Origin: Homalodisca vitripennis
Taxonomy: Eukaryota > Arthropoda > Insecta > Hemiptera > Cicadellidae
Direction: 5' to 3'
Assembly (NCBI RefSeq): GCF_021130785.1
Contig: NC_060208.1
Coordinates: forward strand, 168,931,501-168,995,500
DNA: 64,000 nucleotides
In this document: in pieces, positions 1 through 15,800 of the stretch
How the letters are laid out: each line of letters starts with the position of its first letter
How positions within the stretch are numbered: position 1 is the first letter of the stretch
Program-made: the position numbers and the translations under genes
Notes under the pieces: generated by a model
Seen by the model: the letters and a program-made list of their open reading frames with translations, nothing else
Databases searched by the model: none
What the model was told of the DNA's origin: nothing

Positions 1-1451
1 AAACTGTTTATGCGTACAAAAAACAATCAAAGATTTAATTGAAATTTATAATATTATTATGATTATGTTATGAAACTATTAAGTTTGTATTCAACAGTTT
101 GCGTTTACTTTTAAAGTAAAATTGTTTAGATCAAATGTTTAATTGAAAAGGTTGTTTGATTTATTCTATAAGTTACTATTTCTTTAAAGGCTTCCCTTAA
201 AATTCTTTACCGATCTTAAAAAGTATTTACATAAAATTTGATGGCAAATTTGATGTTTATTTGTTTTATTATTATATCAATGTTGTAAGTTACAAAATTT
301 ATTACATTTTGATTTCTTTTTATTTTGGTTCCCTATATTAAATTTCATTATATAACTGTTTGTGTTATATATTTAATTAACGTAAAATAGTGATATATCT
401 TAGTAATAATTTAAATAAGCAATAGATGGTGTTTTTAGTTAGTTAATGACACTTAACACTGTGTACAAACATTCTACGCGAAACATTAATATGTTCCGTA
501 TATATGGTTAATAAAAATTTATAAACTATAGATGTCGCCAAAAAATTTATTACTGTAATTTCAAATAGGCTCATATCATGTACGGTCGTTTTTTTTGTAT
601 ACGCTTAAAAAAAAAGAAATTCAACCCAATTACCAAACACTTTTTGTTGCAACTAATACAAGCTAAATAGTCACAAAATTACACATGTTAGTTAGGTACA
701 TTGACATGTACTAGACAATGTAGGAGTACGCTATACGTGTGTCGCGTAACAGGGCTTGTTGAAGCTGTATTTACAATTTGAAGTGTATAAGCTTCATGTA
801 TTGTTACTTTGGTAGTTGTGTAAATTAACTGATTTGATCCTAATCAGTTTGTTTTAAATATATTTATTCTAAGATATCCTTGTTGTCAAATCCGATTGAG
901 TGAGCGTTGGTCATTATCGAATTCAATTTTGTCTGTATATAAATAAAGTTTCAAATCCATAGGTCAGGTCACCCATACCATAGTGAGTGAAAAAACGTAC
1001 TGACGATTGTATAAACAGACAGACACAATATAAATTCAACCAGCTCCTCCAGTAATAGGCCTCGCTAACGTTCAGGCAATAATCACTCCATAATAGATTG
1101 CAAGTACATAACCTCCTGAAGATGCAAAGTTTATATTTCAATAGTACACTATAAGGTATGTTTCAAATGTCTCATATTTTACGAGCGATTGAAATTCTAC
1201 ACAAAACTTTCGTACATAAAGTTATTGTACTTTGAGAAAATGTTATGATGACAATAACATATTGAAGAAGATATTTTATAAAAATTTCCCTCAATAAAAG
1301 CACGTTGTGAATGAGCTTCTATATTAACTATGAATTAATTATTTTTTCGTCAAGTATAAATATACGTTAGATATAACTTGAGGTTCAAACCTGGGTTACC
1401 TTTGGAAAATCCGGGATCCCGGGTTATATTAATGGACATTGAAATTTTTGC

Positions 1452-1500
1452 TGATTCTCTTCTGCAACACCGTGATTCTCTGATCATCTTCTGCAACACC
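1452..1500. repeat. Short imperfect tandem duplication
   Basis: The motif TGATTCTCT followed by TCTGCAACACC occurs twice in a row, the second time with seven extra bases (GATCATC) in the middle. A CCGGGATCCCGG palindrome lies about 40 bp upstream. No function is inferred. Confidence 0.6.
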
Positions 1501-1730
1501 AAATGTCAGAGAGTATGAATTTAGGTATTTAAGGGTTTGCATGATAATGTCCATAGTGTATTGTTGAGAAATAGCAGCCTATCCAAAAAATATTTCAGCT
1601 TAATTACAATATAATGAAACACAACGTCTGTCTGTATTAACAAAACAAAACAATGACGTACTTAAACGTTGAAATTCATGTTAATAATAAATTAAGGTAA
1701 TATATGTTGGTAATGAAAAACACACTAAAG

Positions 1731-1733
<3 letters not shown>

Positions 1734-1787
<54 letters not shown>
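1734..1787. repeat. (TG)n microsatellite
   Basis: An almost perfect TG dinucleotide run of about 27 units. It generates an artificial His-Thr repeat peptide on the minus strand, which is not a gene. Confidence 0.97.
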
Positions 1788-1788
<1 letters not shown>

Positions 1789-2343
1789 GTGCTCATGTAG
1801 ATAGATGTGTGTTATAATGTCACATTGATTAACGTGATTAACTCTCAGACAATGATGCATATTCTCCAAGTTACTTGGAGGTTTGGAATAGTTGTTGAAG
1901 CATATGACACGAAATTCTGAAACTCTTAGTACCAAAACTATTTAGTTCATGAAAATCGTACGGTTTAATGGATTTATAACCAATTACATGTAGCACAGAG
2001 TGATTCTAATAAACGAAGAGAATAACTAGATTATATATATGTTTAAAAATTTTAGATTTTAAACTCTTATATAAATTGTTTTGTCAAGAAATGATAGTAT
2101 AAAAATATTTAAGCCACCCAAAACATAATTGACGATAATGGACGATGACAAATCGAGTATATTTATTTACAACTTTACATTCGTTTTTAAATTATTGTGA
2201 AATTGTACACATTCTTAAAAATAATGGTACTGATTAAGTAGTTATCTGTAAAACTAGTCCTTAAATCTTGTAAATTGCCTTTGAAAATCGGGATTTGTTA
2301 TACCATAGTTTGTCGAAACTTCAAAGTGAGTGTGTTAACATGC

Positions 2344-2345
<2 letters not shown>

Positions 2346-2401
<56 letters not shown>
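2346..2401. repeat. (AT)n microsatellite
   Basis: A perfect AT dinucleotide run of about 28 units. The Ile-Tyr repeat peptide read through it is an artefact of the repeat. Confidence 0.97.
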
Positions 2402-2403
<2 letters not shown>

Positions 2404-3714
2404 AATTGGGAAATTTTTAGATACCCCGAAAGGCTACAATGTGGTAATGTTACTCTCTCTAAGTGAAAAAATTATTATAATACAAGTGGAGTCTTCAATA
2501 AAACTTCAATAAAGGAATTCAGTAGCTTACTCATTTTGATTAAAGATAGTTGAATATTAGATTGAATCGCATATATGTTTGTAAATGTTCTTCAAATTTA
2601 AAATTATGTATGAAATTGCCATAATGAAATGAATATTTTTAAGTGCCAACTTAAAAACATATAGACAAACTTAATAATGCATTTCGCTTGCTTTAATATT
2701 ATAGAAAAGAAACTATTATAATTATAATTTATTCAATTTAAGTTTATTATAAATTAAAACAATCATTAAAATGCAGTTACTTGACTTATTCACCTATTGA
2801 AAATCCACCAAATGTACCGTTATAAGAAAATTTAACAATTATATTTATGAAGGAGTGGATTTTGTTTAATATAGTAACCGAATTTCTAAATAATTAGTAC
2901 AACTATTTATATACGTAATTAGTTTTTGTATATGAGGTGTTATGTTTCTTAGGGACATTAACATGGTTAGCACCGTCAATTTATGTTTTAACTCTTCTAA
3001 TTGAATTAGTAAGTTACAAAATTTAATAAAAAGTTTGTTACGTTATTACGAGATCAGGAGGATTAGAGTTCGCACTAAATTGATACGGGGAGTGAATAAT
3101 GGGGTTTTCAGCTACAAGTTAACATTTAAATTTCATTATACATTGTTCTTGTTTAATAGAAACTATTTGCAATGAAAATTGCATCCTTTCTATCCAAACA
3201 AAATTGTAAAAATATCATAAATATCTTTTATTTCCTGTATTTCGTCTTTACTTTTGTTCTTTCGTTAACTTATTACTCAAGTTAAAAAGGAGTATTGGCT
3301 CAAGAGTGAAGATGGTGTAATCTCAGAAATCGTTATTAAATATTATTCTTGCTTTCTCCAAGTGGCATGAAAGTAAATGTACTTTTAACTTTATAAGGTT
3401 AATTTCTCTCAAAAATATAAATCCTTATTCCTGAGATTTATTTTTAGACATTCGTTATAAGACAATAGAAATATGTCTGGGCCTGTAGACCGTTTAATCC
3501 CCTCGAGAAATGAGCTCAACAGATTACAAATTCGAACTAAAATGAACATTGATATACCGATTGTCTTTAATACAGATTATAAAAAGACTGCTGAGTGTTT
3601 ATTCTCGAAATTGTTTCTGTAATATTTTTATAATCTTTTATAATTAAGTGAACATGTAGTGACATAGAAATTGTATAAATAGAATTAAACACTCGCTTCT
3701 GATTGTGCTGGCAG

Positions 3715-3742
3715 ACACACAGACACACACACACACACACAC

Positions 3743-3782
<40 letters not shown>

Positions 3783-3783
3783 G

Positions 3784-3856
<73 letters not shown>
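3715..3856. repeat. Compound (CA)n-(TA)n microsatellite
   Basis: About 100 bp of CA repeat, interrupted by AGACAGG and a shifted unit, passes directly into about 42 bp of TA repeat. Open frames across it on both strands give only Cys-Val, His-Thr or Ile-Tyr repeats and are not genes. Confidence 0.97.
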
Positions 3857-3858
<2 letters not shown>

Positions 3859-6800
3859 GAACGACTTGATGGAAAAAAACTTGATTTAGTCTACAACGTT
3901 TACTCAGACATAGAAAAGAATACAGTTTGACGCCTTCAATTTATCATAAAAAATAAATAATAAACTATTATATTTTTAGCAATATATAAAGGTTTTATAA
4001 ATAATAATAGTTGTTATTATTATAATTTAATTATAAATAATAATTATATTTATAAATTTATTTTTGTAATAATAAAATAAGCAATTTATATTTAGAATTA
4101 AACCTTTACCACATCAATGTATTGAAGTAATTAAACTGATTTTTGTATTAATAGTAGCCAATTTATTTGTTCATGATCAAGTTTTTTTTTCTTCTTACTG
4201 AGTTACAACATAATACCTGTATTACTGTATGATACTAAAATAATTGCGCAGGTCATTTTGAGAGAGTCAATTCCGTAAAGTTACAATTATTAAGAGTGTA
4301 GGGCAAAATGATGCACTTTTTATAAGGAAATGAAAAAGAATAAACTATAATAAATATATAAATATTATATTTTACTGTAGGTAAAAAAGTTTGTGGTATG
4401 ATATCTCTGAAACCTCAAACACATATACCAAATATATCAAATTTATTTCCACTCGGAGTGAATTATCGTAGTATATAAATTCATAGTAACAAATTTTTCT
4501 ACGTAAAACAAAATGTATAGTTACTGAATGACTTTCCATTTGTTACTAATACTAAATAATTATAAGTCAGTAAAAACTCCCTGAACTAATTCTGATATTA
4601 CTGGAATTGTTTTGAAAAACTATACATAGTACTTTCTAAAGCAACTTTTAAATATATGAATGTATATTTTATTTCAGGATTTATATCTAACATGTACCAA
4701 CTAACTGAGCAAATATCGTTATAGCAATTATATTATTCTAGGAATATTTATATATGTCCCAGAATTAAAAGACTGCTTGTTTCTGTTGTGGAAGTGTGAA
4801 TAAAAAGTATCTAGATAAAGTAGGTACTTAGTGTAAAGTAATTCACAGAATTGTTTACGTTTACTGATATTGCTTCCTTTGCAAACATGCAGACAGTCCT
4901 CAGTCTAACGCTGCTGTATGATGGTCAGTCGTACCTTGGAAAACAGGATAACTGTTCAGTGTAATCGATATTGCATAATCTAGTTGTTAGTTACATAATT
5001 TTTTTAACACTGTAATTAAACTATTGAAATAGAATAAAAATGTTTAAAAAACCGAGATTTAAAAAATATTCAATTGGGATTTATGAGTATCTATTTATTA
5101 ACGGCTTAGCTCATTGGAATTTGGTTTTCAACAAAATTGGTTTTTTAAATAAATGCAATGATTTTTCTTATATAATACCTCCTTTTAAAACATCAATACC
5201 TAATAATAAATAAAATTATCCTAAATGTAAACGAAATAATAAGTCTAACGTGAGCCTTTACAAGTGACAACTTTTAACTTTAGTATATTTGGCCATCTAA
5301 CGCCAGGAGAGGGATCTCCACATAGGATGTCATATATTCAGTGAACAATCCAAAATTGAACTAACGCGTCTACTCATCGTACGATTTCAGTAATATTTAT
5401 ACACTCAGGAGTACTAAAGGTAATCAATAACTCAATGCCTAGCTCAGGAGCCCTGAGGCAATTAATCGGTATTCCCTGACATATTATAAGCCACTTACCA
5501 CGAGAGTACTAACCAATCATGTTGGATGAATGTATATTATGAGGTTATTGATGTTGCTTCATATTGAACTTATGAGACAAAATCAATATGATTCATAAAC
5601 TGAATTGTCCTTTTGTCATTACCGTATATGATTATCCTCTTTTAAATAATTTTAGCAAATTCTTTCATATTTTTCAGCTGTTTTAAATTCCATAAGTTAC
5701 TTCAGATTTAGCGACGACTATGACACTTCTGAAACGCACCAGTTTTCGAATGAGTATTTTACAGGATATCTTGGTTAGTACAATTCTATTTATATTCCTT
5801 TTATGAAACCTCACTTTTAAATAAATAGCAGCAGAAGCAATGAAAAGCAATTTTAATTTCATTACCAAATATTCAAGATCGGACATCATGGAAAGAGTTA
5901 AATAACTTTGTAATGAAGTATCGGAAATATTTGCTCATGTATAAAAAATATAAAATCATAAATTGTGAATCATGAGGACGATAACGTGAGGACTATTAGA
6001 GGTAATAGTCCCATTTTTTATGATAGCGAAACGTTTCATATAACCGTCCCCTTTTGTTCTTGCGATTAGTCATTTAGCTAGTCTATACTGTTGTGACCCT
6101 TATTATTTATTCCATAGACAAAATTTTACGCTAGATCCATAAAAGAAATTAAAGCATACTAGCAGATTATGAAGAATAAAATGTCTGTGGATTATTTGAT
6201 TTGCATATTCCATCTCAATCATTTACTCTAATGTTATCCGTAGATATAGTCGCAGAAAATATCGTATAATATGTTTACCAATAAAATCGAATCTTCAAGT
6301 TTTAACACACCTAATGATTTAGTAACCTTTACAATTTCCAACCAGACTTTGGACAGAATAAACGTTTTTCATATTTAACTTAAAAAATACGGAAGATTTT
6401 CGTGGTTAAACAGCGACTTAGATTACCTCTTTGCAACTATATTAGCTATCATTTGCAGCTATCCCTCGTAGTTTTCCATGTGTGTAATTGTTAGCATGCT
6501 TTGTCAAAAGTACTGATTTTCCATTTTGCTGCACGAGTACCGGCATTTTGTATTCACCAAGAGTTTTATGTAGTATGCCGTTTTACACATGGATATTTTT
6601 ACATATGGCTAAGAATATTTTTTCTTGATAGGGGCATTGAGGTATACTTGTCTAGGGACCAACGGAGGTAAATCCATTGCAACGGAAATCAATTTAACCC
6701 TTAAATATTAAAGGTCCTCTTAGAGATTTCCTTCTCTTTGCATCAATTTGTTGCATCATAGAGTACGGAAATGGAATACTATATTTTGTTGAAGACTTAT

Positions 6801-9800
6801 ATAAGTTAATTAATTTTTTTTAATTCTCTTTAGGTCTTCGTGTGAGAGAAAGATAATCTCCAGCTTTATCTGAAGGTGGTTATGTAGTCATCAGGCAAAT
6901 TATTACATAGGAAATCGTTTGAATAGGGATAGAGATTCCCATGCTTACTAAAATTTATAGGTTAAGCCGTATATTTTCCGTTGCATTGCATACTGAGTTA
7001 ATGAAAATTATAGTTGTCAAATAAATACATTACAAAACTAGTACTGAAATAATTATTTCAGCGAATATTTCAATCATAATTACGTTTGTCAGTACTTTTA
7101 GGTATAGTTTTATCCGTCGTTAATCAAAAGGTTAAGCGTTGAGTAATTCGATGTATATCATTAAGAGGATCACCGAATTGGCCTTACTTCTAATGCCAGG
7201 ACATATTGTAGCCTAAATAGTGGAAAAAGCTTTTTATAAAGAACCCATTATGTGTGTTATTGTTGTATTAAATATTACTAATGTCACATATCCTCTGCAT
7301 GTAATCTAATACTTTTCTCTGAACCTTCCCGTCACGGATAAGTTACTTGTATCACTGATCCTCGCAGATTAATATACATCTTACACTGTGGTAGTGGAAA
7401 CCTGATGGATCTTTTTATAAAGGATCAAGATATATAATTTTGAACTTATCATGAATTCATGAAATTTTGTGAATGAAACATACGAACAATTAGCTTATAA
7501 ATAATTGGTTGTAGAATATTGGTTTACACTTTAAGTTCATCGTATACGGCATACAGTGTAACTTGTCTTAAGTGATTGTTATAAAACTGTTCTCGAATAG
7601 TTCGTTCACTATTTCATATCAAACCATTTTGCGGTGAGTATTTTGAAAAGTGATGTTTATAAAGGTATGATATTATGTTAAGTATAAACTGTATACTCCC
7701 TTACTAGGCCCATATTTTCAGGATCAGCTTTTATATTTAAGAAAAATATTTCATTAGCAAACATTAAACCATCGCTGTTACCCCATAGGTTGTTTTGAAA
7801 CGAAAAGTATTTGATGCATGGGCCCTCAGTATGTGAAAATTATATTTCTGTTCCAAGAAACAATACCAAACATCGGTAAAAATGTGAAAAATCTTCCACA
7901 AACATTTTTATGACGTTATGAGGATGCGCATCTTCCCTTCATACAATTCTGAGAATAGTATTTTGCCTCTGTTGTTTTGAAAGTACATTTAGGCAAAAAT
8001 TCTTATCTTTAACGAAATAAAGTTTCATTATAAGTTTGTCGTGTAAATAAACATTTAAGTTATTATACCCTTCTCCATATATCTATTAAATATTTGAAAT
8101 GCTTATCAAGTGCTAATAAAAAAATATATATTATATATATTATAATAAGACAAAATCTGTCAAATTTACCATTATCATCAGTCATCTACGGCTAAATATA
8201 TATATATCGATTTCTACAACTTTTGTAACTATTCAGACGGTATTCTGTATTTTATAATTTCTCCTGATAAATAAAACTTACAAAAGGTTATTCTATATAA
8301 TGAAATATTTTTTAATATGCACACAGATGACACACGAGAAATTTAGACTAGTTTTTTTAACAAGTTAATTTTCAAACTTTGCCTTTTATCATCAGAATTC
8401 CCCTGTGGTTTGCACAGATAAAGAATATCTACGTAATGAAATGAAATCTCTAATGCCATTGTTAAACGGAAAATCAGAGAAAAAAGTTCTTGTAACCATA
8501 TGTTTACATACCCTATATATCATGTATGTATTCGTTAAATTTATATTTCAGTTAATTAAATCGATAATTTTACACTATACACAAATATAATTGATAAAGT
8601 ATTTCTTCTAACGTTCTATATATAAAGACAGATATTCTACTTACATATAAGTAGATTATATAGTATTAAAGATTTTCTGTGAAGTTGTTGAATAACGTGA
8701 TAAAATACGTTCAAATCATGCTCCCTAATGGTCTCAGCTATTGCCCTAATCTCGTTTGAGTAGTCAACTCTAGTGTGAAATGAACCAATAACTAAAACAA
8801 AATAACTGTATCTCACTAAAATGTTATTTGCTTACATATTCAATAAGCTCAGTCATTTACTAAAGATTTTCCTAGAATTTTGATTGAATGAAACATTATT
8901 TAAAAAATATTTTTTAATCAAATTAATGATAAATAAATGAAAATGATTAACTCTCTTATTACGCAAAGAATGAGGGTACACATAGTTTTATATCATTAAA
9001 TCTTTTAGTACCTATTAACAATCGTATTTTGAATACTAGAATCAGATTTGGGTTACTGGCTGCAATGGTCAGTTGTATTTTGGTTGAACCCAAATCATAG
9101 ATAGAACCTCTATTTGAAACTATGATTACATCAATAGAAGTACTTCAATTACATTCAAGTTTTGCATGTAACTTTTACCGTGAAGCTATTTCCGAATGAG
9201 TTTAATACTGCCTGATTCTACACACGTAGTGTTCTACCATATGTATAACAAGAACCTGGGATAATAATAAAATAAAAAAATAAACTATTTAAACATATAG
9301 TTTCATAGTAGTGTTTTCATATAGTAAACACTAGGATGAAATTATAACCGATTAATACGAAGTCCAATATTTTGTGTTTGTAGTGACAATTACTGTAGTC
9401 TGTTATACAAGTTATAGACGATTTAAGGCGATGTCCTATTTGAGTTACGGTTATCAAAATCATTTATGTTTCTCGTTGTCTTTCAGTAATGAGTTATATG
9501 TTTAAATTATATCACTGTCGGTATTTATTGCATATTTTGTTCTTAAAGTAGTGTTTTCATGATTGCACTAAGGGATTAGAAGCAATGCCTTGCACAGACA
9601 CAATCCAAATCTTCAATTGCTTACCAATTTCGCTTAAGTAGGTAAATTTGGAACGAAATACTAAAAGTAAATATTTACTAATCGAGAATTAAATCCCTAC
9701 TAGGTAGAAATCATTGAATTAAGTTTTGTATTTCAAATACACAGACTACTACATACTAACAAGAATGTCAGTAAAAATTTAATTCTCGTTACTACCCATA

Positions 9801-12800
9801 AAATATTATTGGACTATCTATTCATCACTTGGTGAAGTATCTGAAAACCGACAATGTAATATGGAACCTATTTCTAACCGAAGAGGTCTATAAACAGTCA
9901 GTGATGAAGTCGATAAAAACGCTCTCTTTTAATCCTTTCGACATCAAAGACACCTACTGTACAATAGGGATCAATCTAATTACCCGGTACCTATCCAATA
10001 TAGTCTAGGTCCTGTACGAGTGTCAGTTTTCAGAAGCGAATGGTCAATAGAATGCAATGTTGAATGGAAGTCAATATTCCCATTTAATCAACCCTTCCCA
10101 CCTTAGTTAATTTATATGCATTGGCTGCTATTCAATGCTTTAGGATTATGTGTAAAACTTAATGATACAAAGTACTCCTTCACTTAAATGTATTGGACTT
10201 TTCGTCCATCGAAGCTTAACTGATGTGAAGCGAACGTGTAAAGTGTGACCTTCGATATTCACACAAAAAGACCAAATGTGAATCTAGTTTTACGTATCCG
10301 TTGTAGACCAGTTTTTCGATTAATGTAATGCTTATTAGTTAAAATAGTTAGGATTGGTCATCATAAAACCGTCTGGTTGTAATAATGTGTAAACACTAAC
10401 TTACATATTCCTCAATCTGCCGGTGCGCCTTACATATTAAATTGTTGCCGAAGAATCCAGAAGGCTTTGAAAAAGCTCATCCAAATCCCATGGCAAGGCA
10501 TGCTGAATTAGCAAAGTGTATTTAGTTTACATTAAAATAAATTTAAAAAAAATTAATTGCAATTATACGACGGAATAACTGAAAAGCCGATAAAACAAAA
10601 TAAAAAGCTTAAATGAAACCCATTAGACCAATGGAACGAAATAATCTTTTTAAATGTTTATATCAATGTAAGTTACACTTTATCAGTAAATAATGTAACA
10701 TTTCTTTACTCAGTTTGTTTAGGAATTTATCTACATTATGATTCTTTCGTTACCATTATAGGTGCCTCTAAATGTACGATATCACTCAGATAAATCCTGT
10801 GAAGTGGTATTTATTCACATCGATGTTGCCAAAATGGAAAAAAAATCTTTCGTGCAAATAATTATAAATCTGTAAGTTACTTCTCTTTTTAGATATCGTT
10901 TGGACAAACCTATACAAGACAGACATAAATATATGTTTTCCACCTCCTTGAGTAAAAGTCTTCACTAATGCTCAACCACATTACTACTACAGCTTCATAA
11001 TTAACCATTCTTTAAATGTAGTTTACAGAATTACTAAAATAATTAACTGTAATTGCTGAGTACCTACAAATTACGTTAGAGTTACTAAAATTGTATGTTT
11101 AATTGCGTGTGAGGTTTACTCTGATTTTAATAAAAAGATCTATAGTTTAGTTTGAGACATTTCTGTGTAATACAATTTTTACAATATTCCATACTATTAC
11201 CATTTATTTAACCTCATTTAAAACTACTCGTTTGTTACAATTGATATTTCAAAATGTCGCTGATGGTATTTGGTACAGTGATCAGACGTGTAAGTAGTTA
11301 GGATGTACACAAATATTTGTATAAATAATTTAAATAGTTTCGCAAAGCACTGCTTTGTAGTTAGTTTCTTCTAACTTAAAAAATATTATGTATATTCCCA
11401 ATTTTTGTACCTAGGTTAAAACTGAGTTTGTATTTACAATAATAAAAAAAATATTTTTATGTTCTTCAAGTCCAAAGGCAAGTCTCAAATATATTTTTAA
11501 AGATTTGAGAAAACTGATAGCCGGTCTTGGCATCGGAATTTGGTTCCAAAATAGAGATATCATGGTATAAAATTCTGTCCGTTACCGTTTCACTTTTCAT
11601 CAGTGCCACAGACCGTGTACTGATTCTTCTCTTCCTTATACTGTGCGATAAGAAAGAGTACTTATTCTTCCTGACACAGTAAAACGAACCATAAAGACGG
11701 TCTAATTAAAATGAAGATGCTTTTTAAGTTTGACATGCATTTAAACCAATGAAATTGATATAATAAAATATATTTCTTATTCTGAGAATTATAAAATCTT
11801 ACATAAACATCAACATTGACATAAAGAAGTAGCTTTCTACAATTAAGAATTTTGTTTTCAAAGTGAAATTGGTTGTTTCACTCGAAAATGGACATTATAT
11901 TATTTATTATGAATACAGTTCGGTCGACGATTTATTTAGAAATCTTTTTATCATACATTTTTGTTTTCCATTTTAGATTATAATTTCTAGCATTTTTCAA
12001 GACAAGCTTTTAAGATTTAAAAAAGTTAGGGATGTGAAAACCTTTATAATATAGCAAATAATTCATTAAACTTAGTATTATTCCATTTTTTGTTACAGTC
12101 ATTGAAGTTTGCATGTGTTTTTGACACAAAAATTCGCTATTTTTAACGAATAAAGTTGCAGTGAAATTTTTAAATTCACTAAACATTTCCTTACGACTTT
12201 TCCTTATGGTACAATTATGTAAAAAGTAACAACTAAATAACATTCAAAGAAAATAAAATAGTGTCATGGAAATAAGAACAGTATTTAAAAAAGATAATTT
12301 GCATGTACAGAAAACAATATTAATATTTATTAAAAAAGAATTATTGAAACAGATTATTGGATACTGGATATATATAAGTAATGCCGTTCCCATCTGTATG
12401 AAGCATAGTTTCTCAAAACATTCTTTGCTTATGAAATTGAAGAGTAACCCCCATATTATTGCCCAATGCAGGCCTAAGAATATTCTTTTCATATTATGTT
12501 ATGTTATTATGTTGCCATATTATGTTGGTCAAAAGTGATCTATCAGAAACTAACTTTATAAATCTGTATATGTGATTTGAAATAAAGCTTTGGGTTTCTT
12601 TTATAATATCACCATGAGAAATGGTTAGATGTGTTCTCAATACAAATTTGCTTGCGGGTGTAACATTACGTTCTACAGGAACATATCATCTGCCGTGTCA
12701 CAGCCTTCTCAAAATTGGAATAAACCACAGTTGTAATCGTATATCTCATATCATTTCGTGTACTTTACTACATGATTATTAATTTATTACTTTGTGTTAT

Positions 12801-15800
12801 TTTTGTACATGAATTTTTCTGATTCAGGTGCAATAAGACAATTATAAAATGAAAGTTTTATATTTTTGTGTTGTTTGTTTACTCCCACTTACCCAGTTTA
12901 TGAAGATTGTATAATTGTTACAACTCTGTTTATTTGTAATATAAAATATAATTTCATTTTTAAAATAAACCTTTATATGTAATGATCAATTGTCGGTCTT
13001 TTTGTTTGACTTACTCTGTGATGATCACGACATCACGTGATCAGGAACACAGCGATGGCGTTACTTCGCTCCCAGCCGGAAACTGGCACCCAATAATGTG
13101 AATCTGGGAATGGTTGATCTCGATCTTTTTGCTTGATAGGCCATTCCTTTAAAAATTTAGTTGTACTCGCTTTTAAATGGGTTTTCATTAGGTAACTCTG
13201 GAACGTGTGGTTCTCGATATCATCGCACGATTGTACTCTTACAAACGTTTATAGCCCTTTTCTCTTTCTTTTCTTAAAACTATGAAATTTATTAACAAAA
13301 AAGATGCAGGTATTTATAAGATCACCTTGATTGTCATTCAATTACGATTTGTGGTGGCTGTTGTGGATGTTGAAGACAACTTTGGTGATAATGCCTTCGT
13401 TCAACTTTTCTATATTTCTTTACACATCACCCCTTCCGATATAAATTGTTGCTTATCTTTCTAAAAGTTTGTAATATTTTTTCTTCTATAAATGTCGCTT
13501 GTAGTTAAACCCTTTATTCAAGAAGTTTCCCCTGAGAGCTTAGGTACTACAGTTTATCTTAACTAAAGAGCATTTTAAGAGACGTAATAATTTAGGTCTA
13601 ACACGGGGACATGAAACTGCCTATATTTAAGTACACAGTCACTTCTTGAATATATGGCACTATACAAACAATCAGTATCTTAGTGCTCTTGGATATTTAT
13701 GGTGTCTTAAATATGATTAATCTTAATTATAAGGTACGGTAACACATTTGCGTTATTTTATAATTAAAAATTAAACATCTCATGACACTTCAACTGAATG
13801 GATATGTCTTAAAACAATCGAAAACTAAGGCACAAAGTTTGTGAAAAAATATACTTTCTTTTGCGCACTCTTTTTTATGTTTATGAAGTTCGCGAGTTAC
13901 AATACCTATATACTGGAGAGGAAGAACAAATTTGACAATTAGGACTTATCGGTCAAGTATCCTTCTGAATAAATATTCTTTAATAAATTTATTTTCATTA
14001 AATTTACCAAAATAATAAATTTTTAGGAAATAAACATTTTTTAACATATAAACTAAATACTAATAAACCTGAAGAAATAAAAAAGTAATATTAAAATAAT
14101 TTTCAACTAATAAATAATTCCAGTTTTAGCATAGTACAAATTGTATTTTAAAACTAAAATCATTTTTAATTTTCTATTCCATAAAAAAGATTATATTAAA
14201 ATTATAATTCCTTTGTTAAAGTATTTTGGGAAAATGTACTATCCTAAAATACAATGAACATTATTTTGTAAATTATACTGTATAATGCCATATTTTCATA
14301 TAATTAGATAGGCTACACCTTATGTTGTTTTGATGTTATTGGGTGTGTGCTCGACAATATTTTTCGCTCCATCGAACACTACAAAAAAAAAAAAAAACAC
14401 TATTCGTTGTAATTTTTATTTTACCCATATATTTATTGGTAAGAGGCTATAACAATCCTGTCGCTGACAGGTAAGTAACAACAAACAAATCAATAATTTC
14501 AAGTTCTATTTAAAGCAAACTTTATTTGTTGCACGTTTACTCCTTTCATAGCCTCACCCTGTATACTCTTTCTACATGGGGTTTTTCCATTGTGGGAGGA
14601 TATTTTGAGCTGTATAATTTTGAGAAAGCTTAAAAATAATATAAATTCGAATACATAATCTTTTGTTTATGATTTTAGAAATATGTATATTAAGACCTTT
14701 TTAATTACATAGGAGCAGTAGAAGTTAAAGTCTGGTGAAGTAAAATAAAAGTACGTGTTATAACGTTAAACGTATATCAGTAAGAAATAAGATTAAATAA
14801 AATTAAAATAAATTAATTTATTGAATTTTTAAGTTATTATTTCTATAATTTATTTTACGTGTTTACTAATTTTAGTATTTTATTGGGTTTTATTTGAAAT
14901 AAAATTAACTTTACTTTAGATTTTGTTAGATAATATTTTTAAGAAATAATTAGTAGATATAAATAATTTGAATTTAGTTTTAATGAAATGAACATTTACT
15001 TAATATGCGGATAGAATTTAGATTATTGTAGTTCCTTTGGTAAGAAAAGCAACTTCCTAATCTATATTAAATGGCTAGTTAAAGACATGTATTATTGGAC
15101 CTTAGTAGATTATACCCTGTAATAACTTTTGGTATTTTCATAGAGAGAAATCATTAAAACCCCATTTTAACGTCTTCATGTAAATAAAATAAATTTACTA
15201 TTGAGCAGACAAATTAAACAAATATATTTTAATTAAAATTAAAATACAAATTCAAGAATTATTCTCAAATATCATAGATAAAAGTTATATGAATGTTGGA
15301 TAAAAAATGTTTTATAAACTTTAACGGTTACATAACTTGTCATATCCACATGTAAACATAACAATAAATCTTTCGATCTAAACATTTACTAAATATCATG
15401 TAATTTTCTTAGATAACACAAATTACTGATTCACTGTATTTGTTAAACTGCCAAGATTTAACAGGTTTAATTAGGGTGAGTTGTTGATTGTTTAATGCAT
15501 AATATTCCAAACGCAGTTTTATTAACTTGACATACATCAGAAATCTTTTTCTAGTATATTATTGTGGTGCTAAAATACGCTTTCATATGTTGTAGGTATA
15601 AATAATATATTACAACGAACTCAGTTAAAAAGGGTTTTATTAGTTAAATCAAGCTTTTTGGAAAGATTTAAGTTTAAGAGTGTTCTAAGAAATCCCATGT
15701 ACATGTATGTATTTACTGATAAATTTAATCTACTCTTAACTAAAAGGTAAGTACAGCTCAATACTATGAAATAACACTTGAACAGTGAACAAACTTCCAT

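Larger units (their letters stand above)
1..14339. other. AT-rich flank without a mirror copy in this window; no gene recognised
   Basis: No open frame here exceeds about 90 codons, and none carries a protein motif I recognise. The only long repetitive peptides come from translated microsatellites. No tRNA-like or rRNA sequence was seen. Somewhat less AT-rich patches lie near 4,860-4,980, 5,280-5,520, 9,900-10,500 and 13,010-13,110, but none could be assigned. The segment ends where the inverted repeat becomes visible: 14,340 pairs with the last base of the window. It may therefore be the outer continuation of the left arm, with its partner beyond the right edge. Confidence 0.6.

Noticed and set aside
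1381..1436. Possible tRNA-like GGTTCAAACC word followed by a CCGGGATCCCGG palindrome
   Set aside because: No matching A box, acceptor stem or cloverleaf could be drawn around it.
1681..3930. Open frames rich in His-Thr, Cys-Val or Ile-Tyr
   Set aside because: They are translations of (TG)n, (CA)n and (TA)n microsatellites with no other protein feature.
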